Below, piece by piece: positions 26,707-38,700 of a stretch of 64,000 nucleotides of DNA. Every line of letters begins with the position of its first letter. The first letter of the stretch is position 1. The notes beneath the pieces are model-generated. The model had not been told where the DNA came from. It did no database searches and saw only the letters and a list, made by a program, of their open reading frames with translations. The stretch is from Phalacrocorax aristotelis (taxonomy: Eukaryota > Chordata > Aves > Suliformes > Phalacrocoracidae), in NCBI RefSeq assembly GCF_949628215.1, contig NC_134276.1:129952125-130016124 (forward strand). Direction: 5' to 3'. Both the position numbers and the translations under genes were made by a program.

Positions 26707-29700
26707 CTGAAGCAAAAGAAAAAGAAAAGCACAGAGGTAAATTATTAAGTCTTCTCTTCTAAAAATTGAACTAGTTATATAAGAATACTGCAGGCTTTAA
26801 ATACTAATAAAGTGCAAAGATGAATTAAGATATTGTTACGTGATCCAAAACAATCCAATTACAGCCGCTACGCGACCCCTGGTATCTGAGAGCCACTAGT
26901 CTTTTCACCCAAATTATCTGTTTATGGTTAGACACGTTCCTCTGCAACTGGAGCAAGTTAAGAGCACTTATCACTTACTGCCAGCCACCTGCTAAGCAGC
27001 TGGTAACCTGTGAGGCTGTTCTGTGTCCATGACTTTGGATCACATAACTAGGCACTTAAGACACCGCTTTTATGCAAAGGTTCAGGACTATAATCTTAGT
27101 ATCAGCTGTGCACCACACATGCATGTGATGCTGCTGCCATTTCTTCCACACAGTAATGCCAGGTGCTTTTGCAGTTTTCTCTTTTGAGGACTGCAGACAG
27201 AGCTCTTATTTGACAATCAAGGAAGTTGAAGACAAAGGGAAGTTAGACAGCAGGAAGTTAGAATCCTGCAAGTTCAAGACTACATGCCCAACCTAACTAA
27301 CTTACTGCACACAACATGCATCAACCTCTCATCAGGCTGATTTCCAATACAGCATACACAAGGCCCACTTTTATCAACCTTGGTGCACACAGAGCAACAG
27401 TGTAAGGGGAACCAACTGGATGTGCCAAGGCAATGTGTCAGTCAGTCTTTGCTCCTATTTTGACTGCACAACCTACCCTTCCCTTACACCAGTCTCTAGC
27501 TCAGCGTCACTCCAACCTACGCTAAGACACCAGGAAACAGCCTAGGAGCGCAGCACGTGGTGAAACACGGTACTCATCTCTGTAGACAATGAGAAAAAGA
27601 AAAGTGTCCCTTGTGTGGTTCTCACAAGGTTCCTGGATAGGCCTGAAGTATTTTTATGATTTGTATCCTTAAAATCCAAGCAAGGTTTACTGCTTTACCT
27701 ACAGCTGACTTATGACAGCTTGATGACAAGAGTAAAGAACATGATCGAGACGCCAGTCTGGGGGAGCTGCTATTTGCTTGTGTCTATGCAGTAAGAAGGC
27801 CTGAACACGAAATTAGTGTTCCCCTCTCATTTTATAGCTGTGGTAGTAAGCATCAGGTTCCACACCCCCCACAGAACACGCAAAATGCTCCGTTCCCACA
27901 CAGCTTGCAAACTGCACCAAAGAAGAGCTACATCTGATGTCTTGACATGACATAACCACATAACTATTTCAGATGTTAAACCTTTAAACATGATGTAGGA
28001 GCACAGCAGCCCTCACAAAGCAGCACGTCATGTAGTCCATGTATAATTCACTGACTGACTTAATTTAGTCTTCAGTACTATTCCTTGGCAACTAACAGGA
28101 CCTGACTCAGTTATTACAAGATACCACAGCTTCCTCTTCAGCTATACAGTGCTATTTCAAGTCTGTTTATTTGTTGGCTGACAGTTTCATCAGCAGTTTC
28201 ATCTGCATCAGAGTCAGGTTTCTTATACGTGGTCCTAACTCCCTCCCACCCTTCCACTCATCCATGCTTTCTCACATTCGGAGATTTTTTCCCTCCTCTT
28301 TTCAACATTGTCTTCAGCAAATACCTGAATGTGATTGCTTGGCTACTAATTCAACAGAAAAATCAAACCTAGCAGAACAGAAAACTCTGCAGCAGTAAGG
28401 TGCCACTAGCTTCCACATTCCTGTGCATTCTCAATCTTTAAGTGGATTATCTGCATCAGTGCTCTCCTAATTCATGCAATATGAAACAATTGTTGAGAAA
28501 CATTGCATCTTTGCAGCCTGAATTCCACTAATATCTGTAAGATGTACTGTTGATCAACTATTCTCCTATACAGAGTAATAATCAGTTTTGTCATTCCTCG
28601 TGTCAGTCCTTAGGGGCCACTGGTCCGTTTATTTACAAGAGCTTTCCCACCATGTCCAAGTAGGTTTAAAAAACAAACCACCACAAGAAAAACACAAATT
28701 AAGTAAACCCTGCATTCTTTGTGACCAACAAAAACACAGCTGCACACCTAATCAATAAAAAGCCCCTTCAGTGTTTCACAATATCTCTCTACTTCGATAT
28801 TATGTTCCACAGCATTCATAATTAACAAGGCAGAATTGCAGTTCAGAAATCTAGCAACACAAAAATATACTGTCTTCCTGATACCTCAGCCACTATGAGC
28901 CTTTTTCACTTGTGAAGGCACAGAATAAAGTAAAAGCGCAAGCATGAACAAGAGGTATGTTATTAATGAATGTTAGTAACATTTAATGCTACAGTTTTAA
29001 ACTGGCTAAACTGGCCAGTCTTTGAACACTTCCATCACAAACATCTGACTCCACAGCACACATCACACATGCATGTGCCCACTACACACACAGCCCATCC
29101 CTCCTAATAATTCTCACTCTGTTTTCTGTTTGAGCAAAAAGGGGGTCAGGGTCATACGCAGCCTGGCCCAGCACTGCCACTCCCAGCCTCTGTGACAGTG
29201 TGCACACTCTTCTGAGACACAGGGAGCTTCACCCTCACATACCTTCTTTACTGGAGCTGGGAGAGTTGCTCAGGTGCTCCCCGTTTCCACTTTCTGCTGC
29301 CTGGATCACTTCTGCCAAGACAACAGGCAATACTTAGGCAATTCTGGAGCTCACAACACTCCCCTTTCCCAGCCCGGATGCATCAAGAGCAATCTGACTG
29401 AGAGCTGGGCCATTTGTTTGGCATCAATAGTAGCCATGACCAACATCCCCCACACCCATGGGACCATCATACCTCCCCCTCTCTCCTCCATATCTGGATC
29501 CACACTGTCCTCGTGCTCCTTTCCAGACCCTGCAAAGGCAAATCACACACCCATGGTGCCACCCATAACTTCCAATCAAGAAACATTAGGCAAAAGTCAC
29601 AATGAACAAAGACTGCTCCACAGCACAGGTACCTACCTCTCTCATTTACACCATAGTCACCTGGATGGTTGGCCAGCGAGCTGTTGTTCTCCTTCTTAGA

Positions 29701-32700
29701 GGTGTCTGAAGAGAGATCAGAAGACAACTAAAGTTCCCTGCCTTGCTCAGCTTCAAGGTACCGGCCATTGCATGAAAGTGAGTTACTAGCTACAACTCAA
29801 CATGCTGCCACGAGCTAAGACCAAAAAGCTAACACCTTTCCCCCAAGACAGCTCCCCACCACAGCACAGGCACACACCTCCCTCAGTTACACCACGGTCA
29901 ACTGCACAGTTGGACATTGGGGTGCTCTTCTGCTTGGTAGAGAGCTCTGAAAAGAGATCACACGTCAGCTACATCCCACTGCTTAACTTCGCAGTGGTAT
30001 CAGTCATTAGAGACAAGTCACCGGCTAACAATCATAAAAATTATAATAATTATTCGGGTTTGCTCAGGAGGGGAATCCAGCAGGTCTCTAACCCAACCCC
30101 CACCTCACAGAAAGGTCAACATTCATTTCGAGACAGGTTGCTCCAGAATTTCTTCAGTCAGGTCTTAAAAACATCAAAGGGTAGAGAATCTATGATGACT
30201 CCATGCAGCCTATCCTAGGGATTAGTCATGCTTAGAAGGCAGAAAATGTTTTCTTGTATCCACACAGAATTCCCCCTGCTTCAGTTTAGGACCGTCACCT
30301 TGATATCCCGCTATACACCTCAGTAAACAGCCTGGCTTGGTATTCTTATCAACATCCTCATAGGTATTGGCAGCTTCTGTTATGTACCCCAAAAGCCTGC
30401 TCTTCTCTGGGCTTGAACAAGGCCAATTTCCTCAGCGTCTCCACAGATGAACTGTGCTCCAGCCACAGACCACACTGGGGGCATTCTGCTGAACTTGCAC
30501 AAATTTATCAGCACTCTTCCAGCACTGGATGGGTCAAACTAGATATAATACTCTACATGTCATCTAACAAGTGCCAAGTAATAGAAAATAACCACTTCCT
30601 TCAGTGTACTGGCTTAAGCACTCCTTAAAACAGCCTAGGATGCTATCACCTGCCTTTGCTGCCTGGGAGCAGCATTGACTCACGGTGTACTGTCCATAAG
30701 GACACCCAGGCACCTTTCAGTAGAGCTGCTCCCCTGCCAGTCAGTCCCCCATTCTGTACCAGTGCCGGCTGCTGGTCCATCCAGGTGCAGGACCCTGCAT
30801 TGCCCCTGCAGAATTTCATGAGGTTCGTGCAGACCTCTTCCCCTCCAGCTCCCTCTGAACGACAGCCTTGCCCCATACTCATGGACTGCACTGCACATTT
30901 TTCTGTCATCTATAAACAAAGCGACACTGTCTTCTCTCCCTTGTCCAGGTCACTAAAAAATAGAACTCTGCAGTACTCTACTTGCCACCGGTATCCATGT
31001 GGAGTACAACCCATTAATCATGGCCTGCAGGCATAACAATCTAGCAAGTTTTCTACCCGTGTAGACAGACGTTCATCCAGACAAGGACATCTCAACTTAG
31101 GACTCCAACGATGCTGTGGGACATTGCAGAAAAAGCCTTGCTAAAGTCAAGGCATGTGACACTCCTTGTTCTCCCCTCACTCACAGCTCCAGTTACTTTA
31201 TCCAAAAGGGTTGTCAAGCTGGTCAACTGTGACTTATGCTTGGCAAAACCATCCTGCTTACTCCCAGTCACCATCTTTCTCCTGTGAGCAGAAAGATGTT
31301 CAGTTTTCAGTCCACCTCACTGTCTGTTCCTAGCAGAACATAAAACAGCTGTTCTTGGCTACAGCCTGATAGCTGGTTAACTCTGCTCCTGAAACTGCTG
31401 CACAGAGGACAGGTATCCAGCATTCACGGCACAATCCCCCCCAGCACTGCCATTGAGAAGCATTATACAGAAGTCATTCTGAGCCTTCAACTCTAAGGGG
31501 TCCTGGCCAGTTTGCCCACTGGGTCATTAGCACTGACTCCTCCATAGAACAGGCACTTACCTTCCTGATTTACACCATTGTTAACCTTCTGCTTGTCTTT
31601 CAGGTCACTGTCCTCCTTGTTCAATTCTTTGTCTGAAAAGGGATCAGAGAAGAGCTACAGTCTCTCAGGAGCACACTCCATTGCTGCTTTCCCACACCAG
31701 CAGAGGCCACTGCTCTGTGCTGTCCAGAGCTCAGCAGCACACCTTCTCCTCTGCAACTGTAACAGACTGCTGCTCTACCAGCAGAAGCCTTATTTAGAAT
31801 TGCTTTGCACACACATTTCAGACATCATCATAGGCTTGCCTGGTGTTCATCGTCTGTACACCAGCGATTGCATGCTACCTGGGTGCTGCAGGGTGTATAG
31901 TACAAAGGTGTGCTGACTCCACTTCCTGATGTTCCCACTCTATACTGCAACAAAGTAACGTATTTTGGTTTGTTCCTCTAGTGTCCAAACAGACTACCTT
32001 TATCTGTGGACCTGATTATCTTTTATCTGAACTGTACATTTCCCTCCTTTCTTCCATAAGACAGGTATAAAATCAACCTCATTCTCCTACATCCATGTCT
32101 ACGTATGGGGAAATAATTACACAAGTGATAGGACAATCCCACACACAGTGCAAGACACCTTCGCCATCAGCTACACAACCCCTATTCCTCCAGATGAGGG
32201 AAGCTGTTCTATGCCCACTACAATTCATGCAGGAAGAATAAGCAGCAAAACCCAGGGGCTTCTGGTTTTCCTTTTTCTTATTGTCATCATTAGTGATTTT
32301 ATCCTTAATCAGGACAAACTTCTGCCTTCCCCAGCCCCCTTATTATCAGCTACTTGTGGAAAATGGTGGAAGAGTTACTGAGTGAATGACTCATCAGCGC
32401 AACAGCCTGGGTAAACACACTTTTTTTCTGACTTGAACTGTAATATTCGTATTTCACTATCCCTCTGAGGTAAAAAGAAGTTGTAGAAACATACAGAGGT
32501 CCCAGAATTTCCTTGAAATTTACACTGGCTGTACTAAGAAAACAAAACTGGGGCTTTGCTTACCTGCCTGATGAATGCAGTCAAAAGGCTTTCCTAGAGC
32601 ACAAAGCAAGTGGAAGATACTGCATCCAGAAACAGTGCTTCTCTAAGGAAAGAACCCTGCTATATCTCCCAAATTAGCATTTTTCAACCTTGTAAGCAAT

Positions 32701-35700
32701 CCATCTCTAAATTGGCATGTTGAGGCTCAGATCTATTTGCCATCAATACAAAGCTTTGAAGTCGCAGCATTTTATTATCTTACATCCTACTTGAGGGTTT
32801 CTTTCCAGCAGAAAGCAAAGATCACCTACCCATGATGACATACTATAAAAATATCCTTGCATTCCTTTGCATGCAAATAAAAGGTAACATTAGACAAAAG
32901 GGTAATTTGCTTATTTATTATAAAAAGGGGTTCCCTCACACATGTCTAGCTCTTCTTTCCACAGATGGTAAAGTGATTTGCAAACACAGCACGCAGCATC
33001 ATTCTCATCACATCAGGAGGGAAGCTAAAGCCCCAAGAAGGTATTTGCTCAGTGCTGTTTATCAAAACACAAGGATTCAGGTCTTTCTGACTTCTCATCT
33101 AGTGATCCACCCATCAGCATTTACTGTTCCTAAAGCAACAGGTCATTCTAGGTTGTCAAGACCCTGAATTTTAGGAAAGCGGACTTCAAGCTCTTCAAGG
33201 AGTTAAGTCAGCAGGACCCCCTGGGAAACAGTCCTCAGGGGCAAGGGAACAGAAGACAGCTGGCAGATCTTTAAGGACACATTCCGTACAGCACAAGATC
33301 TCTCAGTCCGCACGTGTAAGAAATCAGGCAAGCAAGGGGAGAGACCAGCATGGCTGAGTTGAGACATGTTGGTCAAACTAAAGAGCAAGAGGGAACTGCA
33401 CAGGCAGTGGAAGCAGGGATAGGTATCCTGGGAAGAGTATAGGATGCTGCCCAGTTGTTTAGGGATGGGGTCAGGAGGGCCAAGGCACAGCTGGAGCTGG
33501 ATTTGGCAAAGGATGCAAACAATAAAAAGAGAGGCTTCTACAGGAACATGAACCAGAAAAGGAAGGTCAAAGAAAGTGTATCCCACTGATGAACAAGAAC
33601 AGTGGCCTAGTATCAACAGATGAGGAGAAGGCTGAGGCACTCAAAAACTTTTTTGCCTCAGTCTTCACTGGTAACCTCTCTCATCACCCCTCCCAAGCTA
33701 ATGGACCACAGTATGGACACCAGGGGGATAAAGCCCCTCCCACTGTAAGGGAAGATCAGGTTCATGACCGCCTGAGGAACCTGGACATACACAAGTCTAT
33801 GGGACCGGATGAGACGCATTCCAGCGTCCTGAGGGAATTGGCTGATGTAGTCACTAAGCCACTCTCCACGATATTTGAAAAGTCATGGCGGTCAGGTGAA
33901 GTCCCTGGGGACTGGAAAAAGGGAAACATTGTGCCCATCTTTAAAAAGGGTAGAAAGGAGGACCCGGGGAACTACCATCCTGTCAGCCTCACCTCTGTGC
34001 CTGGGAAGATCATGGAACAGATCCTCCTAGAAGCTGTGCTAAGGCACATGAAGGATAGGGAGGTGATCCAAGGCAGCCAGAATGGCTTCACCAAGGGCAA
34101 GTCCTGCCTGACCAACCTAGTGGCCTTCTATGATGGAGTGACCACATCAGTGGACAAGGGAAGAGCTATCCGGACTTCTGTAAGGCCTTTGACATGGTCT
34201 CCCACACCATCCTTCTCTCTAAACTGGAGAGATATGGATTTGATGGGTGGACTGTTCGGTGGATAAGAAATTGGTTGGATGGTCACACCCAGAGGGTAGT
34301 GGCTCAATGTCCAGATGGAGACTGGTGATGAGTGGTATCCCTCAAGGGTCTGTATTGGGACTGGTATTATCTAATATCTTCATCAGTGACATAGACAGTA
34401 GGATCGAGTGCACCCTCAGCAAGTTTGCAGATGACACCAAGCTGAGCAGTGCAGCTGACACACCTGAAGGACAGGATGTCATCCAGAAAGACCTAGACAA
34501 GCTGGAGAAGTGGGCCTGTGAGAAGCTCATGAGGTTCAACAAGGCCAAGTGCAATGTCCTGCACCTGGGTCAGGGCAACCCCCAATATCAATACAGGCTG
34601 GGGATGAAGGGATTGAGAGCAGCCCTGCAGAGAAGGACTTGGGGGTACTGGTGAATGAAAAGCTGGACACGAGCCGACAATGTGTGCTCACAGCCCAGGG
34701 AGCTAACCATATCCTGGGCTGCATCAAAAGCAGTGTGGCCAGCAGGTTGAGGGAGGTGATTCTGCCCTGCTACTGCGCTCTGGTGAGACCCCACCTGCAG
34801 TGCTGCGTCCAGCTCTGGAGCCCTCAGCACAGGAAGGACATGGACCTGTTAGAGCAGATCCAGAGGAGGGCCACAGAAATGATTCAAGGGCTGGAGCACC
34901 TCTCCTATGCAGAAAGGCTGAGAGTTGGGGTTGTTCAGCCTGCAGAAGAGAAGGCTGCGGGGAGACTTTATTGCTGCATTCCAGTACTTAAAGGGGGACT
35001 ATAGGAAAGATGGGGGCAACCTCTTTAGCAATGCCAGTTGTGACAGGACATGGGGTAACGGTTTTAAACTAAAGGAGGGTAGATTTAGACTGGATATAAG
35101 GACAATTTTTTTTACAATGAGGCTGGTGAAACACTGGAACAGGTTGTTTCCAGGGATGGGGCATCTGCTACCTCTCTGGGCATTCAAGGTCAGGTTGGAC
35201 GGGGCTCTGAGCAACCTGATCTAGTTGAAGATGTCCCTGCTCACTGCAGGGGGGTTGGCCTAGATGACCTCTAAAGGTCCCTTCTAACCTAAACCATTCT
35301 ATGATTCTACTGATTCTAGGCCAACAGGGGAATGGTAATCTCTGAGAACACGCCAAATGTTTTGGACAGCAAAAGGCCATGTGCAAAATTAATTCCCCCC
35401 TGCATGCTCCCCTATTTTAGGGCACCATCTCACTTGTTATCTGCTTCAGGCTTTTCATTCAACAGCTTATGGAGGTGGAGCTGCAAGCAAACAGAAATCT
35501 TTTTCAGAAATATGTATGGAGATGTCTGCAACAGTCTGCAAAATATTCAACTCGTAACAAAATTGTCACTTTAAGGCTAACTTTTTTAGCAGATACTCCT
35601 GAGAACTAGTATGTTATACCACTTTATTGAAGGACTCACAATTTCAACTTCAGCTTCCCTCCAGCAAGCACTTAAGGTCCCAGACCATAACCAACATTAC

Positions 35701-38700
35701 CTATACTTATGCCTATATCTTTACAAATCTTGCTGAAGTGGGTTTACTTAAGGTTATAAAGCTGCACATATTTGCCATAAAAAGCCAGAGACAGCTGAGA
35801 AGATAATCTGCATCTTTTTTTTTTTTAATTTTATTTATGAATTGCACTAACACTGTGACTTTAAATCCTTTCTCCTTGCAGACCTTCAAGAATCTCTAAT
35901 AGAAAACATGGGCCATTCTAAAGAAAATTTAGGTGCAGTACCAAAAGGAAGTTTTTTTGACTGGGTATTTTCCCCCCCACCCTTCTCCTTTTTTCACCTT
36001 CAAATCCATCCACAGTCTCTAGACTTCAATCTCTGAATCATGGGCTAGAACCACAGCTTTAACAAATACATGAAAATATCAGACGAAAAATTACGTTCTT
36101 TACCCAAAATCCTGCTAAAATGCTCATAAGACTTCAAAATGCTGGGGCAAGGGGGTTAGAAAGGGAGGAAAAACACCCCAAACAAACCTAACAACAACAA
36201 AAAAAACAAAAACCTGCTTTCACAGCACCGCTCCCCTACCTGTGGCATCTTTTCCAGGCCCATCACCAAGGACCCCATCACACTTTTTTTGACCTCCAAA
36301 CCCATAAAAACATTAAGAAACTTCAGAAATTAAGGAACAACTTAAGAAATCAAACATCAGAAAATATCTCCAAAGGCGACACAGTAGTTTGCAGTCCAAG
36401 AAACATCCTGCTCCAGCCTTGTGCTAATTCCAGCAGCTCATAAAAGATACCAGACTGAGTATCGCACATGAAGCCACTGTCCATTCAACACCAGAAGACT
36501 CCAACAGGGCACTGAGCTTGTATCTGATGGCAGGAACTTTGGCCATTCCCCATTGAAACTGTATTTGGTCTGGTGACCTCCACAAAAGTATTCTTTAAGA
36601 GTCTTCCCCAGCTCTCCCTAATCTGCTTGACTGCCTGATTTAATTTGGTTCATAAGAACAGATCACAGTGGTCCTCGCAACAAGAAGAACACACATTAAA
36701 GCTGGAACACATTTGCCTCATCCACCCTCGTGAAAGGAGCACAGACTAAAGGGGCTGTCCCCTTCCCTAGCTGCCCACCATATAGAGTGATTCCCACACC
36801 CCAACACACAGACCCACAATCCAGAGAAATGAATAATTTTGCTGCAAATTTAAGTAGGGGAAAAAAAAGCAACAGGATTAGAACGGACAGCAGAAGCACA
36901 AGTGGAGATCTGGACAGGAAGACAGGAATGCAGACAACCCTGAGAATCTGTACTGACTGCAGAAGGGCATCACATAAAGGAATCATGGGTGGGCAGCAGA
37001 CTAGTAACTAATGGAAAGAGGTAAGAAGTTCCTCCACTGACTGTTTCCTTCCCTCATCTTGACTGTTACAAGGAGAAGACAGGCCCGCAAAATGGAGGAA
37101 GAGTGAATCAAAAGGTGCTGCTACGAGATTTTTTTCTTGCAACAACTGAAAGGCGTTAGAGAAAGGAAAGGAGACAATTGCAACTTGACCCACAGGATGT
37201 AAGCGTGCACCAGAGTCATGCAGCAAAAGCAGGGACCAGAGTTCTGCACACCAGACTAGCAACATGCCTGTCTTCATCAGTCTCGGTCATATCTTGAAAG
37301 TCCATCCAAGATAAACTAACAGCAAACTCCTGCCAGTCTGATGTTATAATACCTTCATTGGTCATCCATGAAATCTACTGCTACATGCACAGCATCAGCC
37401 CCCACCCACTGGAACCACCAGCTTTCCAAGTCAAATTCCATGCACAGGGAAAAAGGCTAGCTGCCCAATTTCCAAGACAGGCCAGCAAGAAATTGCCATG
37501 GCGGACATTGGGAATGAGCAATGCACTACATTCATGCCCAGCCTTAGACACTTGATATCAATGCTGGGTTTAGAATAATAGTCAACCAGATTTCTGAAAG
37601 AAGTTTATATAAATGGGATGGGCAAGTAAGATTAAAAGAGATGGAAGAAATACTAACCACATTTCAGCATGTAAACCAGCCCATACCAAACAGGTAAAGA
37701 GTAAGTTGTCCAACAGACAGGTTGCCCTATAGTGTGCACTTTTCCAGTCCTCATCCTGAGGCCAGCCCCCATTCTCCATTGGAGGTAAATTCTGCTTCTG
37801 ACAGAGAGAGATGCTGACCAGGCAAATCTCAGGCCATTCACTGTCAGTAATTCTGCCAGCCCCAGTAACATATCCACTAAGTGCAGGTTCGCATGATTAT
37901 CCAATATTGGACCTCAACTGAGACTTTAAGGCTGCATGTTCACACATGCATGAAAATCAACTCAAAAGTTTACACGCTGCAAAAAAAAAAAACAAACCGA
38001 AGAGCAGATCAGACTCCTTGTTCCAACCAACAGCAGATGTTTAAAAACATCTATACCCCAATACAGGGTTCTTACCTCTTGAGTTAGACTGGTCCTCACC
38101 ATCCATAGAGCAAAGTGGCTGATGTTCCCCTACAATGAAATTTAATTATTTTTGAAAGTATGTATTAATGACCTGGAAAAAATAGCTACACTCGGTAAAA
38201 CAAATAAGGCGTGAAAGAAAACTTACCCTGAAAGACTATACTGGCACAGGAAAAAAAAAAAATTTACAAGCCTAGACCAAATTAAAGTAATAGTCTGATT
38301 TCCACACGTTTGTGACACTCAAGCTTTCTTACCTGAGCTACATGCTGGACTGTTCTTCTGAGCAGCTCTTTGTGTTCCACTTTTAGTTCTAGCTGCACCA
38401 AAACAAATAGAATACCTGGAGAAATTACTCAGAAATAAAATTTTGTGCCTTTGGAAATTAGCTGACAATCTCTATCCATTCCCCAATCCCCCAACCCAAA
38501 TTAAAAAAAAAAAAAAAAAATCACTGAGGACACGCAACTGAATACTTGACTTAGGAAAGAAAAAACAGTGAAATATTGTTTTGGAGCAAAGACAATCAAT
38601 GAGAGATCAACAAAATGGGACTCCTGCAACAACTACAAGTCAGAATACATCTAACCAAATCTAAAGCAGAGTTTAGCAGTTCATGACTTTGAGTTTTGCT

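Noticed and set aside
26970..27020. Possible extra tail exon with GTAAGT donor near 26970
   Set aside because: Acceptors in range give the wrong phase or an in-frame stop (TAG).
37345..37420. Possible extra tail exon with GAAG|GTATTA donor
   Set aside because: No acceptor in range gives a length divisible by three.
38227..38235. 9-nt in-phase microexon candidate (VFQ) with donor GTAAGT
   Set aside because: An upstream AG in a better pyrimidine context would be used first and leads to a stop; nine bases is too little evidence.
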